Shown here piece after piece: positions 17,415 to 26,307 of a stretch of DNA of 64,000 nucleotides (positions are counted from its first letter, which is position 1; every line of letters starts with the position of its first letter). The stretch lies in assembly GCF_001677335.1 (NCBI RefSeq), contig NZ_LZYB01000006.1:248001-312000 (forward strand), written 5' to 3'. The notes under the pieces were generated by a model. That model had not been told where the DNA came from, did no database searches, and was given only the letters and a program-made list of their open reading frames with translations. The DNA is from Erythrobacter dokdonensis DSW-74. GTDB lineage: Bacteria > Pseudomonadota > Alphaproteobacteria > Sphingomonadales > Sphingomonadaceae. Position numbers and translations under genes: made by a program.

Positions 17415-19079
17415 TCAGCGCTTGCCGAGACGGTTCAGGAGCAGCACCGGCAGCAGCCCCGCCGCAAGCAGAATCAGGGCGGGGATCGAGGCTTCGACCA
17501 GCCGTTCGTCGCTGGCGAGGCGGTAGGTTCGGGTGGCGAGGGTTTCGAGGTTGAAGGGTCGCAGGATGAGCGTTGCGGGCAGTTCGCGCAGGGTGTCGAT
17601 GAAGACCAGCGCAGCCGCGCCTGCAAGGCTGGGCGCGAGCAGCGGAGCATAGATCCGCGCCAGCACCCGCGCCGGCCCCGCACCGAGCGATCGGGCCGCC
17701 GAATCGAGCGCGGGCGGGATGCGCGCAAGGCCGCCGCTGACGGAGTTGTAGGCCACCGTCAGAAACCGCACCGACAGCGCATAGACAAGGATTGCACTGG
17801 TGCCGGTCAGCAGCAGTCCGCCGCCCCATCCCAGATTGTCGCGGGCCAGCCGCGTCAGGCTCTGGTCGAGGCTGCCGAGCGGGGCCAGCAGGCCCACCGC
17901 CAGAAGCGCGCCGGGCAGGGCATAGCCCAGGGTGCCGAGCCGGATCGCGCCCGCCGTCACCCGCGAGGCCGAGCGCGCGCGGGCAAAGGCCAGGAGCAGC
18001 GCTGCGACAAGGCAAACGCCGCTTGCCGCCAGCCCCAGCCACATGCTGTCGAGAGCATAGCTCGCCAGATCGCCTGCTGCGCCCTGTGCCGCGTCGGTGA
18101 GCGCCATCATGCCCAGATAGCCCGCCGGAATCACGAAGCCGAGCAGCACCGGGGCAAGGCAGGCGCACAGGGCCAGCGCCTTGCCGGTCGACGAAAGCGT
18201 GACCAGCGTCTCCCCCTCGCGCAGCGCCAGACCGTCATGGCTGTCGCTGCGCCCTGAGCGCGTCGCAGCTTCGAGCGCCACCAGCGCGATGACGAAGGCC
18301 AGCATTACCGCCGCCAGCTTGAGCGCCGCTGCCTTGTCGCCCATCGCCAGCCAGCTGCGGAAAATGCCGGTCGAAAATGTGGGAATGGCGAAATATTCGG
18401 CGACGCCGAAATCGGCGAGCACCTCCATCAGCACCAGCGCAAGGCCACCTGCGATGGCCGGCCGCGCGGCAGGCAGGACGATCCGCCAGAAGGCGCGCGA
18501 CGGCGAAGCGCCAAGGCTCCGTGCGGCGCGGAATTGCGTGAGGCTCTGGGTGGCGAAGGCGGTGCGCGCGAGCAGGTAGACGTAAGGATAGAGCACCAGC
18601 CCCAGCACCAGCGCACCTCCTCCGAGCGATCGGATTTCGGGAAAGGCATAATCGCCCGGTCCCCACCCCGTGAGTGCGCGCAAACCGCTCTGCACCGGCC
18701 CGGCGAAATCGAGCATGTCGGCATAGATATAGGCCGCGATATAGGCCGGCACCGCGAGCGGCAGCACCAGCGCCCAGCCGAGCAGCCGGCGGCCCGGAAA
18801 ATCGGTGGCTGCGACCAGCCACGCACAGCTGGTGCCGACAACGGCCGCGAGGCTCCCCGCCAGCAGCATCAAGAGGCCGGTGTTCAGGACATATTCGCCC
18901 AGCACGGTGCGCGCGAGGTGAGCCAGTGCCTCGATCCCGCCGCTGGTTGCCGCGACAAGAATGGCGGCGATCGGCAGTCCCGCCAGCGCGGCAATGGCAA
19001 GCGCGGCAAGGCGCCAGCCTGCCCCCGTTGATGCCGGTGCGCTTGCCTGCGGGCCTGCAAATTGCCTAAGGCGGCTCAC
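17415..19079 (-). CDS. Ferric iron ABC transporter permease (FbpB-type)
   Basis: This 554-residue double-length permease is a fusion of two binding-protein-dependent transport domains, as in FbpB/SfuB, with about 12 hydrophobic helices. Each half carries an EAA-type loop: FRAARSLGASPSRAFWRIVLPAARPAI and LDSAARSLGAGPARVLARIYAPLLAPS. It moves Fe3+ across the inner membrane with the neighbouring ATPase and the downstream binding lipoprotein. The GTG start follows GGGAG. It is divergent from the ATPase gene with only 35 bp between. Confidence 0.9.
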   Translation of the reverse strand: MSRLRQFAGPQASAPASTGAGWRLAALAIAALAGLPIAAILVAATSGGIEALAHLARTVLGEYVLNTGLLMLLAGSLAAVVGTSCAWLVAATDFPGRRLLGWALVLPLAVPAYIAAYIYADMLDFAGPVQSGLRALTGWGPGDYAFPEIRSLGGGALVLGLVLYPYVYLLARTAFATQSLTQFRAARSLGASPSRAFWRIVLPAARPAIAGGLALVLMEVLADFGVAEYFAIPTFSTGIFRSWLAMGDKAAALKLAAVMLAFVIALVALEAATRSGRSDSHDGLALREGETLVTLSSTGKALALCACLAPVLLGFVIPAGYLGMMALTDAAQGAAGDLASYALDSMWLGLAASGVCLVAALLLAFARARSASRVTAGAIRLGTLGYALPGALLAVGLLAPLGSLDQSLTRLARDNLGWGGGLLLTGTSAILVYALSVRFLTVAYNSVSGGLARIPPALDSAARSLGAGPARVLARIYAPLLAPSLAGAAALVFIDTLRELPATLILRPFNLETLATRTYRLASDERLVEASIPALILLAAGLLPVLLLNRLGKR

Positions 19080-19114
19080 CTGACACTCCCACGGATCATG
19101 GGCGGGACAACGCG

Positions 19115-20134
19115 TTGAGCCTCGAATTTCGTCATATTGCCCATGCTTATGGCCCGGTGCGGGCGCTGGAGGATGTCAGCTTTGCCGCGCCTGCGGGGGA
19201 GATTACCTGCCTGCTTGGCGCTTCGGGTTGCGGTAAGTCAACTCTGCTCGCCCTTGCCGCAGGGATGCTGCGCCTGCAACACGGAAGCATAATCCTGGAT
19301 GGCGAGGTGCTGGCCGACGAGGGGCGCAGCCCTCCGCCAGAGGCGCGGCCCGTGGGCCTCGTATTCCAGGACGGCGCGCTGTTTCCCCACATGACCATCG
19401 CCGGCAATATCGCCTTCGGCCTGCCCAAGGCGCGACGGGGCGAGGTTGAAGGCTGGCTGGTGCAGGTCGGGCTGGCAGGGCTCGGCGAGCGCTACCCTCA
19501 CCAATTGTCTGGCGGGCAGCAGCAGCGTGCCGCGCTCGCCCGGGCGATGGCGCCGGGACCGCGGGTGCTGCTGATGGACGAACCCTTCGCCAGCGTCGAC
19601 ATCGTGCTCAGGCGAAAGCTGCGGCGCGATTGCCGCATCATTCTGCGCGAGCAAGGTGCGACCACCGTGCTGGTGACCCACGATCCGGCAGAAGCGCTTG
19701 ATATTGCGGACAGGATTGCGGTGATGGAGGCCGGACGGATCGTCCAGTTCGCCAGTCCGCAGGAATTGCACGATGCGCCTGCCACCGCGGCGGTCGGGGC
19801 GATGTTCGGCGGTGCGCAGATCGTTCCGGGGACGCGCGGCGATGGCGGGTTTGCGACCAGTTTCGGTCTGTGGCCGGTCGATTGCGCGCTTGCTGCCGTG
19901 CCCGAGGCGGCGGCTTTCGACCTGCTGGTGCATGCCGATGCGCTCGATCTGGCGCAGGACCCCGACGGCCTGCGCGTGCGCGATTGCCATGTGCAGGGCA
20001 AAGGCGTGCGGGTGGTTCTGGTCGCGGCTGACGGCAGCGAAATCACCGCCGAAACCGAAGACCCGGTCCGCGCTGACGGGCGTTATCGTATCGTCCCGCG
20101 ACCGGGCAGCCTGAGAGCCTTTGTGCGCAACTAG
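19115..20134 (+). CDS. Ferric iron ABC transporter ATP-binding protein (FbpC-type)
   Basis: This 339-residue ATPase has Walker A GASGCGKS at residues 35-42, Q-loop LVFQDGALFPHM, signature LSGGQQQR and Walker B VLLMDEPFA with the H-loop VTHDPAEAL. A C-terminal TOBE-like regulatory region follows residue 240. It powers the adjacent permease. The only in-frame start is a TTG with a weak ribosome-binding site; an upstream ATG runs into a stop. The binding-protein gene follows 63 bp later. Confidence 0.9.
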   Translation: MSLEFRHIAHAYGPVRALEDVSFAAPAGEITCLLGASGCGKSTLLALAAGMLRLQHGSIILDGEVLADEGRSPPPEARPVGLVFQDGALFPHMTIAGNIAFGLPKARRGEVEGWLVQVGLAGLGERYPHQLSGGQQQRAALARAMAPGPRVLLMDEPFASVDIVLRRKLRRDCRIILREQGATTVLVTHDPAEALDIADRIAVMEAGRIVQFASPQELHDAPATAAVGAMFGGAQIVPGTRGDGGFATSFGLWPVDCALAAVPEAAAFDLLVHADALDLAQDPDGLRVRDCHVQGKGVRVVLVAADGSEITAETEDPVRADGRYRIVPRPGSLRAFVRN

Positions 20135-20157
20135 GGCTTGCGGACCCAGACATAATA

Positions 20158-20174
20158 TTGCAAGTCATTTGCAA
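20158..20174 (+). promoter_or_regulatory. Fur/Mur-type box upstream of the Fe3+-binding lipoprotein
   Basis: TTGCAAGTCATTTGCAA is a 17-bp near-perfect palindrome. It matches the alphaproteobacterial Fur/Mur pattern TGCAA-N5-TTGCA and lies 24 bp before the ATG of the iron-binding lipoprotein gene. Iron-dependent repression is inferred. Confidence 0.75.
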
Positions 20175-20197
20175 CTTGTAACGGGAACCCCTCTCTG

Positions 20198-21247
20198 ATG
20201 AACAAACTGCTTCTCGGCCTCGTCGCTTGCGCGGGCCTTGCCGGCCTTGCCGCTTGCTCCGAAACCCCTGAAGGCCAGGATGACGCCGTGCCGATTACCG
20301 GCGAAGTCAACCTCTATTCCTCGCGCCACTACGATACCGATCTGGCGCTTTATGAAGACTTTACGCAGCAGACGGGGATCAAGGTCAACCGTATCGAGGC
20401 CGATGCCGACGCGCTGATCGAGCGGATCCAGTCCGAAGGCGAATTCAGCCCGGCTGATATCCTGATTACCGTCGACGCCGGGCGGCTGTGGCGCGCCGAA
20501 GAGGCAGGCGTGTTCGCTCCGGTCGATTCGGAGCTTCTCAAGGAACGCATCCCGGCATACCTGCGTCACCCGGACGGGCTGTGGTTCGGCCTGTCGACCC
20601 GTGCGCGCATCATCATTTACAACAAGGCCGACGGAAAGCCGGAAGGTCTTGAGGACTATGCCGACCTCGCCGATCCGAGGTTCAAGGGCGACATCTGCGT
20701 GCGCTCATCGTCAAACATCTACAACATCTCGCTCCTCTCCAGCATCATCGCCCACAAGGGCGCGGCCGAGGCGGAAAAATGGGCGAGGGGTGTCGTTGCC
20801 AATTTCAAGCGTCCGCCGCAGGGCAATGACACCTCGCAGATCGAGGCCGTGGCCGCGGGCGAGTGCCGCATCTCCGTGGTCAATACCTATTATCTTGCGC
20901 GCTATGCGGGGGGTGATGCCAAGGACAAGGCGATCTTCGATGCCGTGGGCGTGATCTTCCCCGATCAGGACGGCACCGGCACCCACATCAATGTCAGCGG
21001 GGCAGGGTTGGTCAAGACCGCGCCCAATCGCGACAATGCCTTGAAGTTCCTCGAATATCTCACCTCCGAAAGCGCCCAGCGCTATTTTGCAGACGGCAAC
21101 AACGAATATCCCGCGGCAGACGGGCTCAAGGCCAATTCGGCGGTCGAGCAGCTTGGCCGGTTCAGGGCGGACACGCTCAACGCGGCGGAAATCGGCAAGG
21201 GGCAGGCTGAAGCGGTCAGGATTTTCGACCGTGCGGGGTGGAACTGA
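20198..21247 (+). CDS. Fe3+-binding periplasmic lipoprotein (FbpA/FutA-type)
   Basis: This 349-residue extracytoplasmic solute-binding protein has lipobox LAAC at residues 17-20, so it is membrane-anchored. VNLYSSRHYDTDLALYEDFTQQTG and DILITVDAGRLWRAEEAGVF, plus the Tyr-rich VVNTYYLARY near residue 228 (candidate iron-ligand tyrosines), are typical of FbpA/FutA ferric-binding proteins. It is preceded by a Fur-like box and follows the ATPase gene. The substrate Fe3+ is inferred from the family and the box. Confidence 0.9.
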   Translation: MNKLLLGLVACAGLAGLAACSETPEGQDDAVPITGEVNLYSSRHYDTDLALYEDFTQQTGIKVNRIEADADALIERIQSEGEFSPADILITVDAGRLWRAEEAGVFAPVDSELLKERIPAYLRHPDGLWFGLSTRARIIIYNKADGKPEGLEDYADLADPRFKGDICVRSSSNIYNISLLSSIIAHKGAAEAEKWARGVVANFKRPPQGNDTSQIEAVAAGECRISVVNTYYLARYAGGDAKDKAIFDAVGVIFPDQDGTGTHINVSGAGLVKTAPNRDNALKFLEYLTSESAQRYFADGNNEYPAADGLKANSAVEQLGRFRADTLNAAEIGKGQAEAVRIFDRAGWN

Positions 21248-21299
21248 TTTGCGTCAGGTCAAGGCGCGCTTTCAGCCCTTATCACTAAACTGTCTTGAA

Positions 21300-21330
21300 G
21301 GGGGCGCGGATGTCGGCCATGTGCGCCCCC
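21300..21330 (+). terminator. GC hairpin after the iron-binding gene
   Basis: GGGGGCGC (21300-21307) pairs with GCGCCCCC (21323-21330) 53 bp after the stop codon. No U-run follows, so it may be a weak terminator or an mRNA-stabilising stem. Confidence 0.4.
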
Positions 21331-21380
21331 ATACCGGCTGCCCGTCCGGGCGGCGCTGATCCAGTATTCCGAGGCCCGTT

Positions 21381-22196
21381 TTGAACCAGCCCATCATCGA
21401 CCGCGACCAGTTCACCGAAAGCGCGGCGCTCAGCATCGAGACCATCACCGACGTGCACCACTGGTGCGAAGGGCTGTTCAGCCTCAAGATGACGCGCCCG
21501 GCGTCCTTCCGCTTCCGTTCGGGCGAGTTCGTGATGATCGGCCTGCCGGGTGACAACGGCAAGCCGCTGCTGCGCGCCTATTCGGTCGCCTCGCCGTCTT
21601 ACGCGGAAGAGCTCGAATTCCTGTCGATCAAGGTGCAGGACGGCCCGCTGACCTCGCGCCTGCAACATATCCAGCCGGGCGATCCGATCTATCTCGGCAA
21701 GAAGCCGACCGGCACCCTCGTCACCGACGCGCTGCTGCCGGGCAAGCGGCTGTTCATGCTCTCGACCGGCACCGGCCTTGCCCCCTTCATGAGCCTCGTG
21801 CGCGATCCCGAGGTCTACGGGATGTTCGAGGAAGTGATCGTCGTCCACTCGGTGCGCCATGTGGCGGAGCTGGCCTATCGCGAACTGCTCGAATCGAAGC
21901 TCGAAGGCGACCCGCTGCTCGAGGATGAAGACCGTGCGCGTATGATCTACGTGCCGACCGTGACCCGCGAGGATTTTCGCACTACCGGCCGCATCCAGCA
22001 GCTGATCGACGACGGGCGGCTGTTCGAACAGTCCAAGGGCCCCAAGCACTTCGTGCCGGAAGAAGACCGCGTGATGCTGTGCGGATCGATGGCGATGATC
22101 AAGGACCACGCCGCCGATCTGGAGCAGCGCGGATTCGAGGAAGGCGCGAACAACAAGCCGGGGCAGTTCGTGATCGAGCGGGCGTTCGTCGGTTGA
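21381..22196 (+). CDS. fpr: Ferredoxin--NADP+ reductase
   Basis: This 271-residue FAD/NADP oxidoreductase exchanges electrons between NADPH and ferredoxin or flavodoxin. The FAD-binding RAYSVASPSYAEELEF near residue 63 and the NADP-binding STGTGLAPFMSLVRDPE near residue 131 match bacterial Fpr, as do CGSMAMIKD and a C-terminal aromatic (RAFVG). A TTG start is forced by an in-frame TGA just upstream. It may supply reductant for iron or redox metabolism next to the iron transporter. Confidence 0.92.
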   Translation: MNQPIIDRDQFTESAALSIETITDVHHWCEGLFSLKMTRPASFRFRSGEFVMIGLPGDNGKPLLRAYSVASPSYAEELEFLSIKVQDGPLTSRLQHIQPGDPIYLGKKPTGTLVTDALLPGKRLFMLSTGTGLAPFMSLVRDPEVYGMFEEVIVVHSVRHVAELAYRELLESKLEGDPLLEDEDRARMIYVPTVTREDFRTTGRIQQLIDDGRLFEQSKGPKHFVPEEDRVMLCGSMAMIKDHAADLEQRGFEEGANNKPGQFVIERAFVG

Positions 22197-22328
22197 GCGC
22201 TTTCCCTTCCCGTCGGGGAGGGGATCGACGGGCGGGTGCTCTGCACCCCCACTTTCGCGCTTGACCCCCGCTCGGCGGCGGGCTTCTATCGTGGCAAAAC
22301 GAAACCCTTTTGCCCGGAGAGAACCCCC

Positions 22329-23471
22329 ATGCTCGCGACCTCCTATCGCACCGCCTATAATGAAGACCACGAAGCCTTCCGCGACACCGTCCGCAAGGTC
22401 TTTGCCGAACACCTGACCCCGCACATGGACGAGCACGAAGCCAACGGCATCGTGCCCCGCGACGTCTGGAAAAAGATGGGCGATGCCGGGATGCTGTGCA
22501 TGACGGTGAAGGAGGAAAACGGCGGCCTCGGCCTCGATTTCGGCTTCAACTGCGTGCTGACCGAGGAACTCTCCTATCTCGGCTCCTCGGCCGGTTTCAC
22601 GCTCCAGAACGACATCACGGCGAATTATTTCGAGCGCCTCGGCACCCCCGAACAGCGCGCCAAGTATCTGCCCGGCATGGTCAGCGGCGACATCATCACC
22701 GCTATCGCCATGACCGAACCGGGCGCAGGCTCCGATCTTCAGGGCATCCGCACCACCGCGAAGAAGGACGGCAATCACCTCGTCATCAACGGCTCGAAAA
22801 CCTACATCACCAACGGCCAGAACGCCGATTGCGTGATCGTGGTCGCCAAGACCGATCCGGAGAAGGGCGCAAAGGGCATCAGCCTCGTTCTGGTGGACGC
22901 CGACACCCCCGGTTTCGAGCGCGGGCGCAATCTCGACAAGATCGGCCAGCACGCCGCCGACACCTCGGAACTGTTCTTCAATGATTGCCGCGTGCCGATG
23001 ACCAATATCCTCGGCGGCGAGGGCATGGGCTTCGTGCACCTGATGGAGGAGCTGCCGCAGGAACGCCTCGGCATTGCGGTCGGCGCGCAGGCGGCGGCGC
23101 AGCGGGCGTTTGACGAGGCGGTGAACTTCACCAAGGACCGCAAGGCCTTTGGCAAGACCGTGTTCGAATTCCAGAACACCAAGTTCACCCTCGCCGATTT
23201 GAAGGCCAAGCTGCAGGTTGGCTGGGCGCATCTCGACTGGGCGATCAGGAAGCACCTCGCGGGCGAACTCACCACCGACGAGGCGAGCGCGGCCAAGCTG
23301 TGGCACACCGACCTCCAGTGGGAATGCTGCGACACCGCGCTGCAACTCCACGGCGGGGCGGGCTACATGAACGAATACGCCATCGCGCGGCTGTGGCGCG
23401 ACGCGCGCGTGACCCGCATCTTTGGCGGCACGAACGAGATCATGAAGGAAGTGATCTCGCGCTCGATCTAA
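22329..23471 (+). CDS. Acyl-CoA dehydrogenase
   Basis: This 380-residue flavoprotein catalyses alpha,beta-dehydrogenation of acyl-CoA. The FAD/substrate signature AMTEPGAGSDLQGIRTTA lies near residue 131. QERLGIAVGAQAAAQRAFDEA, and LQLHGGAGYMNEYAIARLWRDARVTRI with the following GGTNEI (the usual catalytic glutamate region), complete the family pattern. The start is set by GGAGAG 7-8 nt before the ATG. The SDR gene follows 22 bp downstream, so they may form a small fatty-acid or branched-chain catabolic operon. Confidence 0.93.
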   Translation: MLATSYRTAYNEDHEAFRDTVRKVFAEHLTPHMDEHEANGIVPRDVWKKMGDAGMLCMTVKEENGGLGLDFGFNCVLTEELSYLGSSAGFTLQNDITANYFERLGTPEQRAKYLPGMVSGDIITAIAMTEPGAGSDLQGIRTTAKKDGNHLVINGSKTYITNGQNADCVIVVAKTDPEKGAKGISLVLVDADTPGFERGRNLDKIGQHAADTSELFFNDCRVPMTNILGGEGMGFVHLMEELPQERLGIAVGAQAAAQRAFDEAVNFTKDRKAFGKTVFEFQNTKFTLADLKAKLQVGWAHLDWAIRKHLAGELTTDEASAAKLWHTDLQWECCDTALQLHGGAGYMNEYAIARLWRDARVTRIFGGTNEIMKEVISRSI

Positions 23472-23493
23472 GCCGCCTTGGGAGGGGCCTGAC

Positions 23494-24234
23494 ATGACCG
23501 AACCGCTCGATTTCACCGGCCAGCGCGTGCTCGTCATCGGCGGGTCGAGCGGGATTGGCAACGGCATCGCCCATGGCTTTCGCCAGCGCGGCGCTCAAGT
23601 GACCGTCACCGGCACAAGGCCCGATTATGGCGATTATCTCGAAGCCGAGGATGCCGATTTCACCGGCCTCGATTACCGCCAGCTCGACCTGACCGACCGC
23701 GAGGCGGCTGACCGGCTGGCGGCAGATTTCGAGGCGCTTGATGTGCTGGTGCTGTGTCAGGGCACCGTGCGCTATGGCCGGGCCGAGTTCACCCGCGAGG
23801 GCTGGGATCAGGTGGTCGACATCAACCTCAATTCGGTGATGGACGCCGCCCGCGCCTTCCACCCGAAGCTGGCCGAAGCCAAGGGCAAGATCATCATCGT
23901 CTCCAGCGTTGCGGCCTTCAAATCGACCATCGGCACGCCTGCCTATGCGGCGTCCAAGGCGGGTGCGGCGAGCCTTACCAAGACGCTGGGCGAGGCCTGG
24001 GCGCGCGACGGCATCCGGGTGAACGGCATCGCGCCGGGGCTGGTGCCGACCAAGCTGACCGCCGTCACCACCGAGCATCCCGAACGTCTTGAAGCGAGTC
24101 TGAAAAAGATCCCCCTGCGCCGCATGGGGAGCCCTGAGGACATGGCCGGGGCCGCGTTGTTCCTCGCCTCGCCCTTGAGCGCCTACGTCACCGGCCAGAC
24201 GCTGGTGGTGGATGGCGGGTTGACCCTGTCCTGA
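23494..24234 (+). CDS. Short-chain dehydrogenase/reductase
   Basis: This 246-residue classical SDR has the cofactor glycine motif GGSSGIGNGIA at residues 13-23, catalytic serine in IVSSVAAF and YAASK catalytic Tyr/Lys. The C-terminus VTGQTLVVDGGLTLS is typical. Its substrate is unknown. It follows the acyl-CoA dehydrogenase at short distance and may oxidise or reduce a hydroxyacyl intermediate. Confidence 0.88.
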   Translation: MTEPLDFTGQRVLVIGGSSGIGNGIAHGFRQRGAQVTVTGTRPDYGDYLEAEDADFTGLDYRQLDLTDREAADRLAADFEALDVLVLCQGTVRYGRAEFTREGWDQVVDINLNSVMDAARAFHPKLAEAKGKIIIVSSVAAFKSTIGTPAYAASKAGAASLTKTLGEAWARDGIRVNGIAPGLVPTKLTAVTTEHPERLEASLKKIPLRRMGSPEDMAGAALFLASPLSAYVTGQTLVVDGGLTLS

Positions 24235-24381
24235 GGGCGGGCTTTCCTACGCGGGTCTGATCGGCCAGATTGCAGATCGGGCAAGCGGGTATCGCTGGCA
24301 AAGGCCCTCTGCCCCTGTCCGTCAAGCAGAGTTTTTTCAAGAATATCGCGTTTTTTCATATTGTTGTCGATGCTGGATTTG

Positions 24382-24407
24382 CTTGACGCCCTGTCAAGTT
24401 TGTCAAG
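24382..24407 (+). promoter_or_regulatory. CTTGAC/GTCAAG repeat before the aldo/keto reductase
   Basis: CTTGAC (24382-24387) and GTCAAG (24393-24398) form a perfect palindrome with a 5-nt spacer, and a second GTCAAG follows at 24402-24407. The elements lie 23-48 bp upstream of the reductase ATG, in an AT-rich stretch with T-runs at 24331-24358. They look like a repressor or activator operator; the protein is unknown. Confidence 0.5.
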
Positions 24408-24429
24408 CGAAGTAAAGGGAAGCCGGCCC

Positions 24430-25449
24430 ATGCAATTCACCCGTCTCGGCCGTTCGGGCCTCACCGTTTCGCGGCTGTGCCTCGGCTGTATGTCCTATGG
24501 CGATACCTCCAAGGGATGGCACGGCGACTGGTTGCTGGACGAGGATGCGGCGCGGCCCTTTTTCGCTCAGGCGCTGGAGGCGGGGATCAATTTCTTCGAC
24601 ACCGCCAATATCTATTCGGGCGGCACTTCGGAGGAAATCACCGGCAAGCTGCTAAGGCAAATGGCGCGGCGCGACGAGATCGTGGTCGCTACCAAGGCCT
24701 TCGGCGTGTGGCGCAATGCCCCCAATTGCGGCGGCTTGTCGAGGAAGGCGCTGTTCCAGGCGATCGACGACAGCCTTGCCCGGCTCGGCATGGATCATGT
24801 CGATCTGTTCCAGATCCACCGCTGGGACGATCATACCCCGATCGAGGAGACGATGGAGGCGCTCCACGACATCGTGAAGGCTGGCAAAGCGCGCCATATC
24901 GGCGCGTCCTCGATGTATGCTTGGCAGTTCGCCCGCGCGCAGGAAGTGGCCCGCGCCAACGGCTGGACGCGGTTCATCTCCATGCAGAACCAGCTCAATC
25001 TGCTCTACCGCGAGGAGGAGCGCGAGATGCTGCCCCTGTGCGGCGCGGAAGGGGTGGGGGTAATCCCGTGGAGCCCGCTCGCGCGGGGACGGCTGGCGCG
25101 GCCCTGGGGCCAGGCCACGGTGCGCAGCGAGACCGATGGAGTCGGCAGGGCGCTCTACAAGGACGAAGATACAGCCGACCGCGCGATCATCGCGACGCTC
25201 GAGCAATTGGCCAATGCCCGCGGTGAAGCGATGGCAAGCCTCGGCCTGGCCTGGCACTTCACTAGGTCGCAGGTCGTTGCCCCGATTATCGGCGCGACCA
25301 AGCCGCACCATATCAAGGATGCCGTGCGCGCACTCGATATTGCATTGTCCGCAGACGAAGTCTCCGCGCTCGAAGCGCCCTATCGTCCCAAATGGCCGAC
25401 CGGCATGGGTATGCCGATACCTGCGATGGACAAGGTGAGCGTGCTTTAG
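24430..25449 (+). CDS. Aldo/keto reductase
   Basis: This 339-residue NADPH-dependent oxidoreductase has the TIM-barrel AKR features: NFFDTANIYSGGTSEE (catalytic Asp and Tyr near residues 57-62), VATKAFG (catalytic Lys), LFQIHRWD (catalytic His) and PIIGATKPHH for NADP binding. The start MQFTRLGRSG is preferred because it aligns with the family N-terminus and follows AAGGGA; 23 upstream codons are probably leader. It is a single gene. The physiological aldehyde or ketone is not known. Confidence 0.9.
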   Translation: MQFTRLGRSGLTVSRLCLGCMSYGDTSKGWHGDWLLDEDAARPFFAQALEAGINFFDTANIYSGGTSEEITGKLLRQMARRDEIVVATKAFGVWRNAPNCGGLSRKALFQAIDDSLARLGMDHVDLFQIHRWDDHTPIEETMEALHDIVKAGKARHIGASSMYAWQFARAQEVARANGWTRFISMQNQLNLLYREEEREMLPLCGAEGVGVIPWSPLARGRLARPWGQATVRSETDGVGRALYKDEDTADRAIIATLEQLANARGEAMASLGLAWHFTRSQVVAPIIGATKPHHIKDAVRALDIALSADEVSALEAPYRPKWPTGMGMPIPAMDKVSVL

Positions 25450-25521
25450 CGGTCGCGTCGAGCTGCTGCGGGCACCTTTATCGCACAAATGCGTGACATT
25501 GTTACATACAACTGAAATCCA

Positions 25522-25538
25522 GTCACAAACGCGTCACA
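25522..25538 (+). promoter_or_regulatory. 11-bp-period direct repeat before the response regulator gene
   Basis: GTCACA occurs at 25522-25527 and 25533-25538, exactly 11 bp apart, about 40-55 bp before the GTG start. OmpR/PhoB-class regulators bind such tandem repeats on one DNA face, so autoregulation is plausible. A looser copy, TGACATTGTTACAT, lies just upstream (about 25494-25507). Confidence 0.5.
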
Positions 25539-25578
25539 AGGCTGGGCCAGTGCTGCGCTGCAACCATGCGGGGCAGTC

Positions 25579-26253
25579 GTGGACGTCATCAATATCTTCC
25601 TGACCGGCGAGCTGGGCGAAAGCCTTGAGGATTTCGTTCATGACCAGCGCCGCTTCACCTTTGACAAGCTCGGGCCCGACGGTCCGCGGCGTCTGGTGGA
25701 AGGGCCGATGTGGGCCTTTGTCGACTGGGTGATGGATGATCTGGCGGGGCTGGAGATGTGTCGCCGCCTGCGCGCCGATCCCCGCACGGCCGATGCCCAT
25801 GTGACCATGGTGCTGGAGGAGGACGACCCCGAAGACCGCCGCCGCGCGCTCAGGGCAGGGGCGGATGATTATGTCGTCGGCCCGCTGACCCGTACTGCCG
25901 TGCTCGACCGGGTGCTGGCACTGCAATCGCGCGGGGTCGAGCGCCACGCCACCCGCCGGTTCGAGGCCGGCGCGCTGACCATCGACATGGCGGCGCTCCA
26001 GGCGCGCTGGAACGGCGAGCCGATACCGCTCCGGCCCAACGAGTTTCGCCTGCTGCGATATTTTGCCGAGAACCCCAACCGCGTGCTTACCCGCGAAGAC
26101 CTGATCGGTGGCCTGGGCAAGCGCGAACCTCCGATCGACGAGCGCACCGTCGATGTCTGGATCGGCCGCCTGCGCCGCGCGATCAAGGTGGCGGGCGGGG
26201 GCAATCCCTTACGCACCGTGCGCTCTATGGGCTATGTCTTCGATCTCAATTGA
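25579..26253 (+). CDS. OmpR-family regulator with a degenerate receiver
   Basis: This 224-residue protein has an N-terminal receiver-like domain (about 1-118) and a C-terminal winged helix (about 130-224, LRPNEFRLLRYFAENPNRVLT and TVDVWIGRLRRAI). Asp49 in AFVDWVMDDLAGLEMC matches the phosphoacceptor position. The N-terminal acidic pair is replaced by TGELGES, and the conserved Lys of the KP motif is missing (ADDYVVGPLTR). Phosphorelay control is therefore doubtful. The start is a GTG. No kinase on the same strand accompanies it; the nearby kinase pairs with another regulator. Confidence 0.85.
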   Translation: MDVINIFLTGELGESLEDFVHDQRRFTFDKLGPDGPRRLVEGPMWAFVDWVMDDLAGLEMCRRLRADPRTADAHVTMVLEEDDPEDRRRALRAGADDYVVGPLTRTAVLDRVLALQSRGVERHATRRFEAGALTIDMAALQARWNGEPIPLRPNEFRLLRYFAENPNRVLTREDLIGGLGKREPPIDERTVDVWIGRLRRAIKVAGGGNPLRTVRSMGYVFDLN

Positions 26254-26307
26254 GGCGCGCTGGGTGCGCGGATAGCCGACCGGCCCGTGCTTCGGGACTG
26301 CGGGTTC

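Noticed and set aside
22197..22250. GC hairpin GGGTGC/GCACCC (22234-22239 with 22243-22248) between fpr and acyl-CoA dehydrogenase
   Set aside because: The stem is short with no U-run; it is too weak to call as a terminator.
21285..23567. Minus-strand 760-codon open frame opposite fpr and acyl-CoA dehydrogenase
   Set aside because: It runs across two well-identified plus-strand genes and the gap between them, a typical high-GC artefact.
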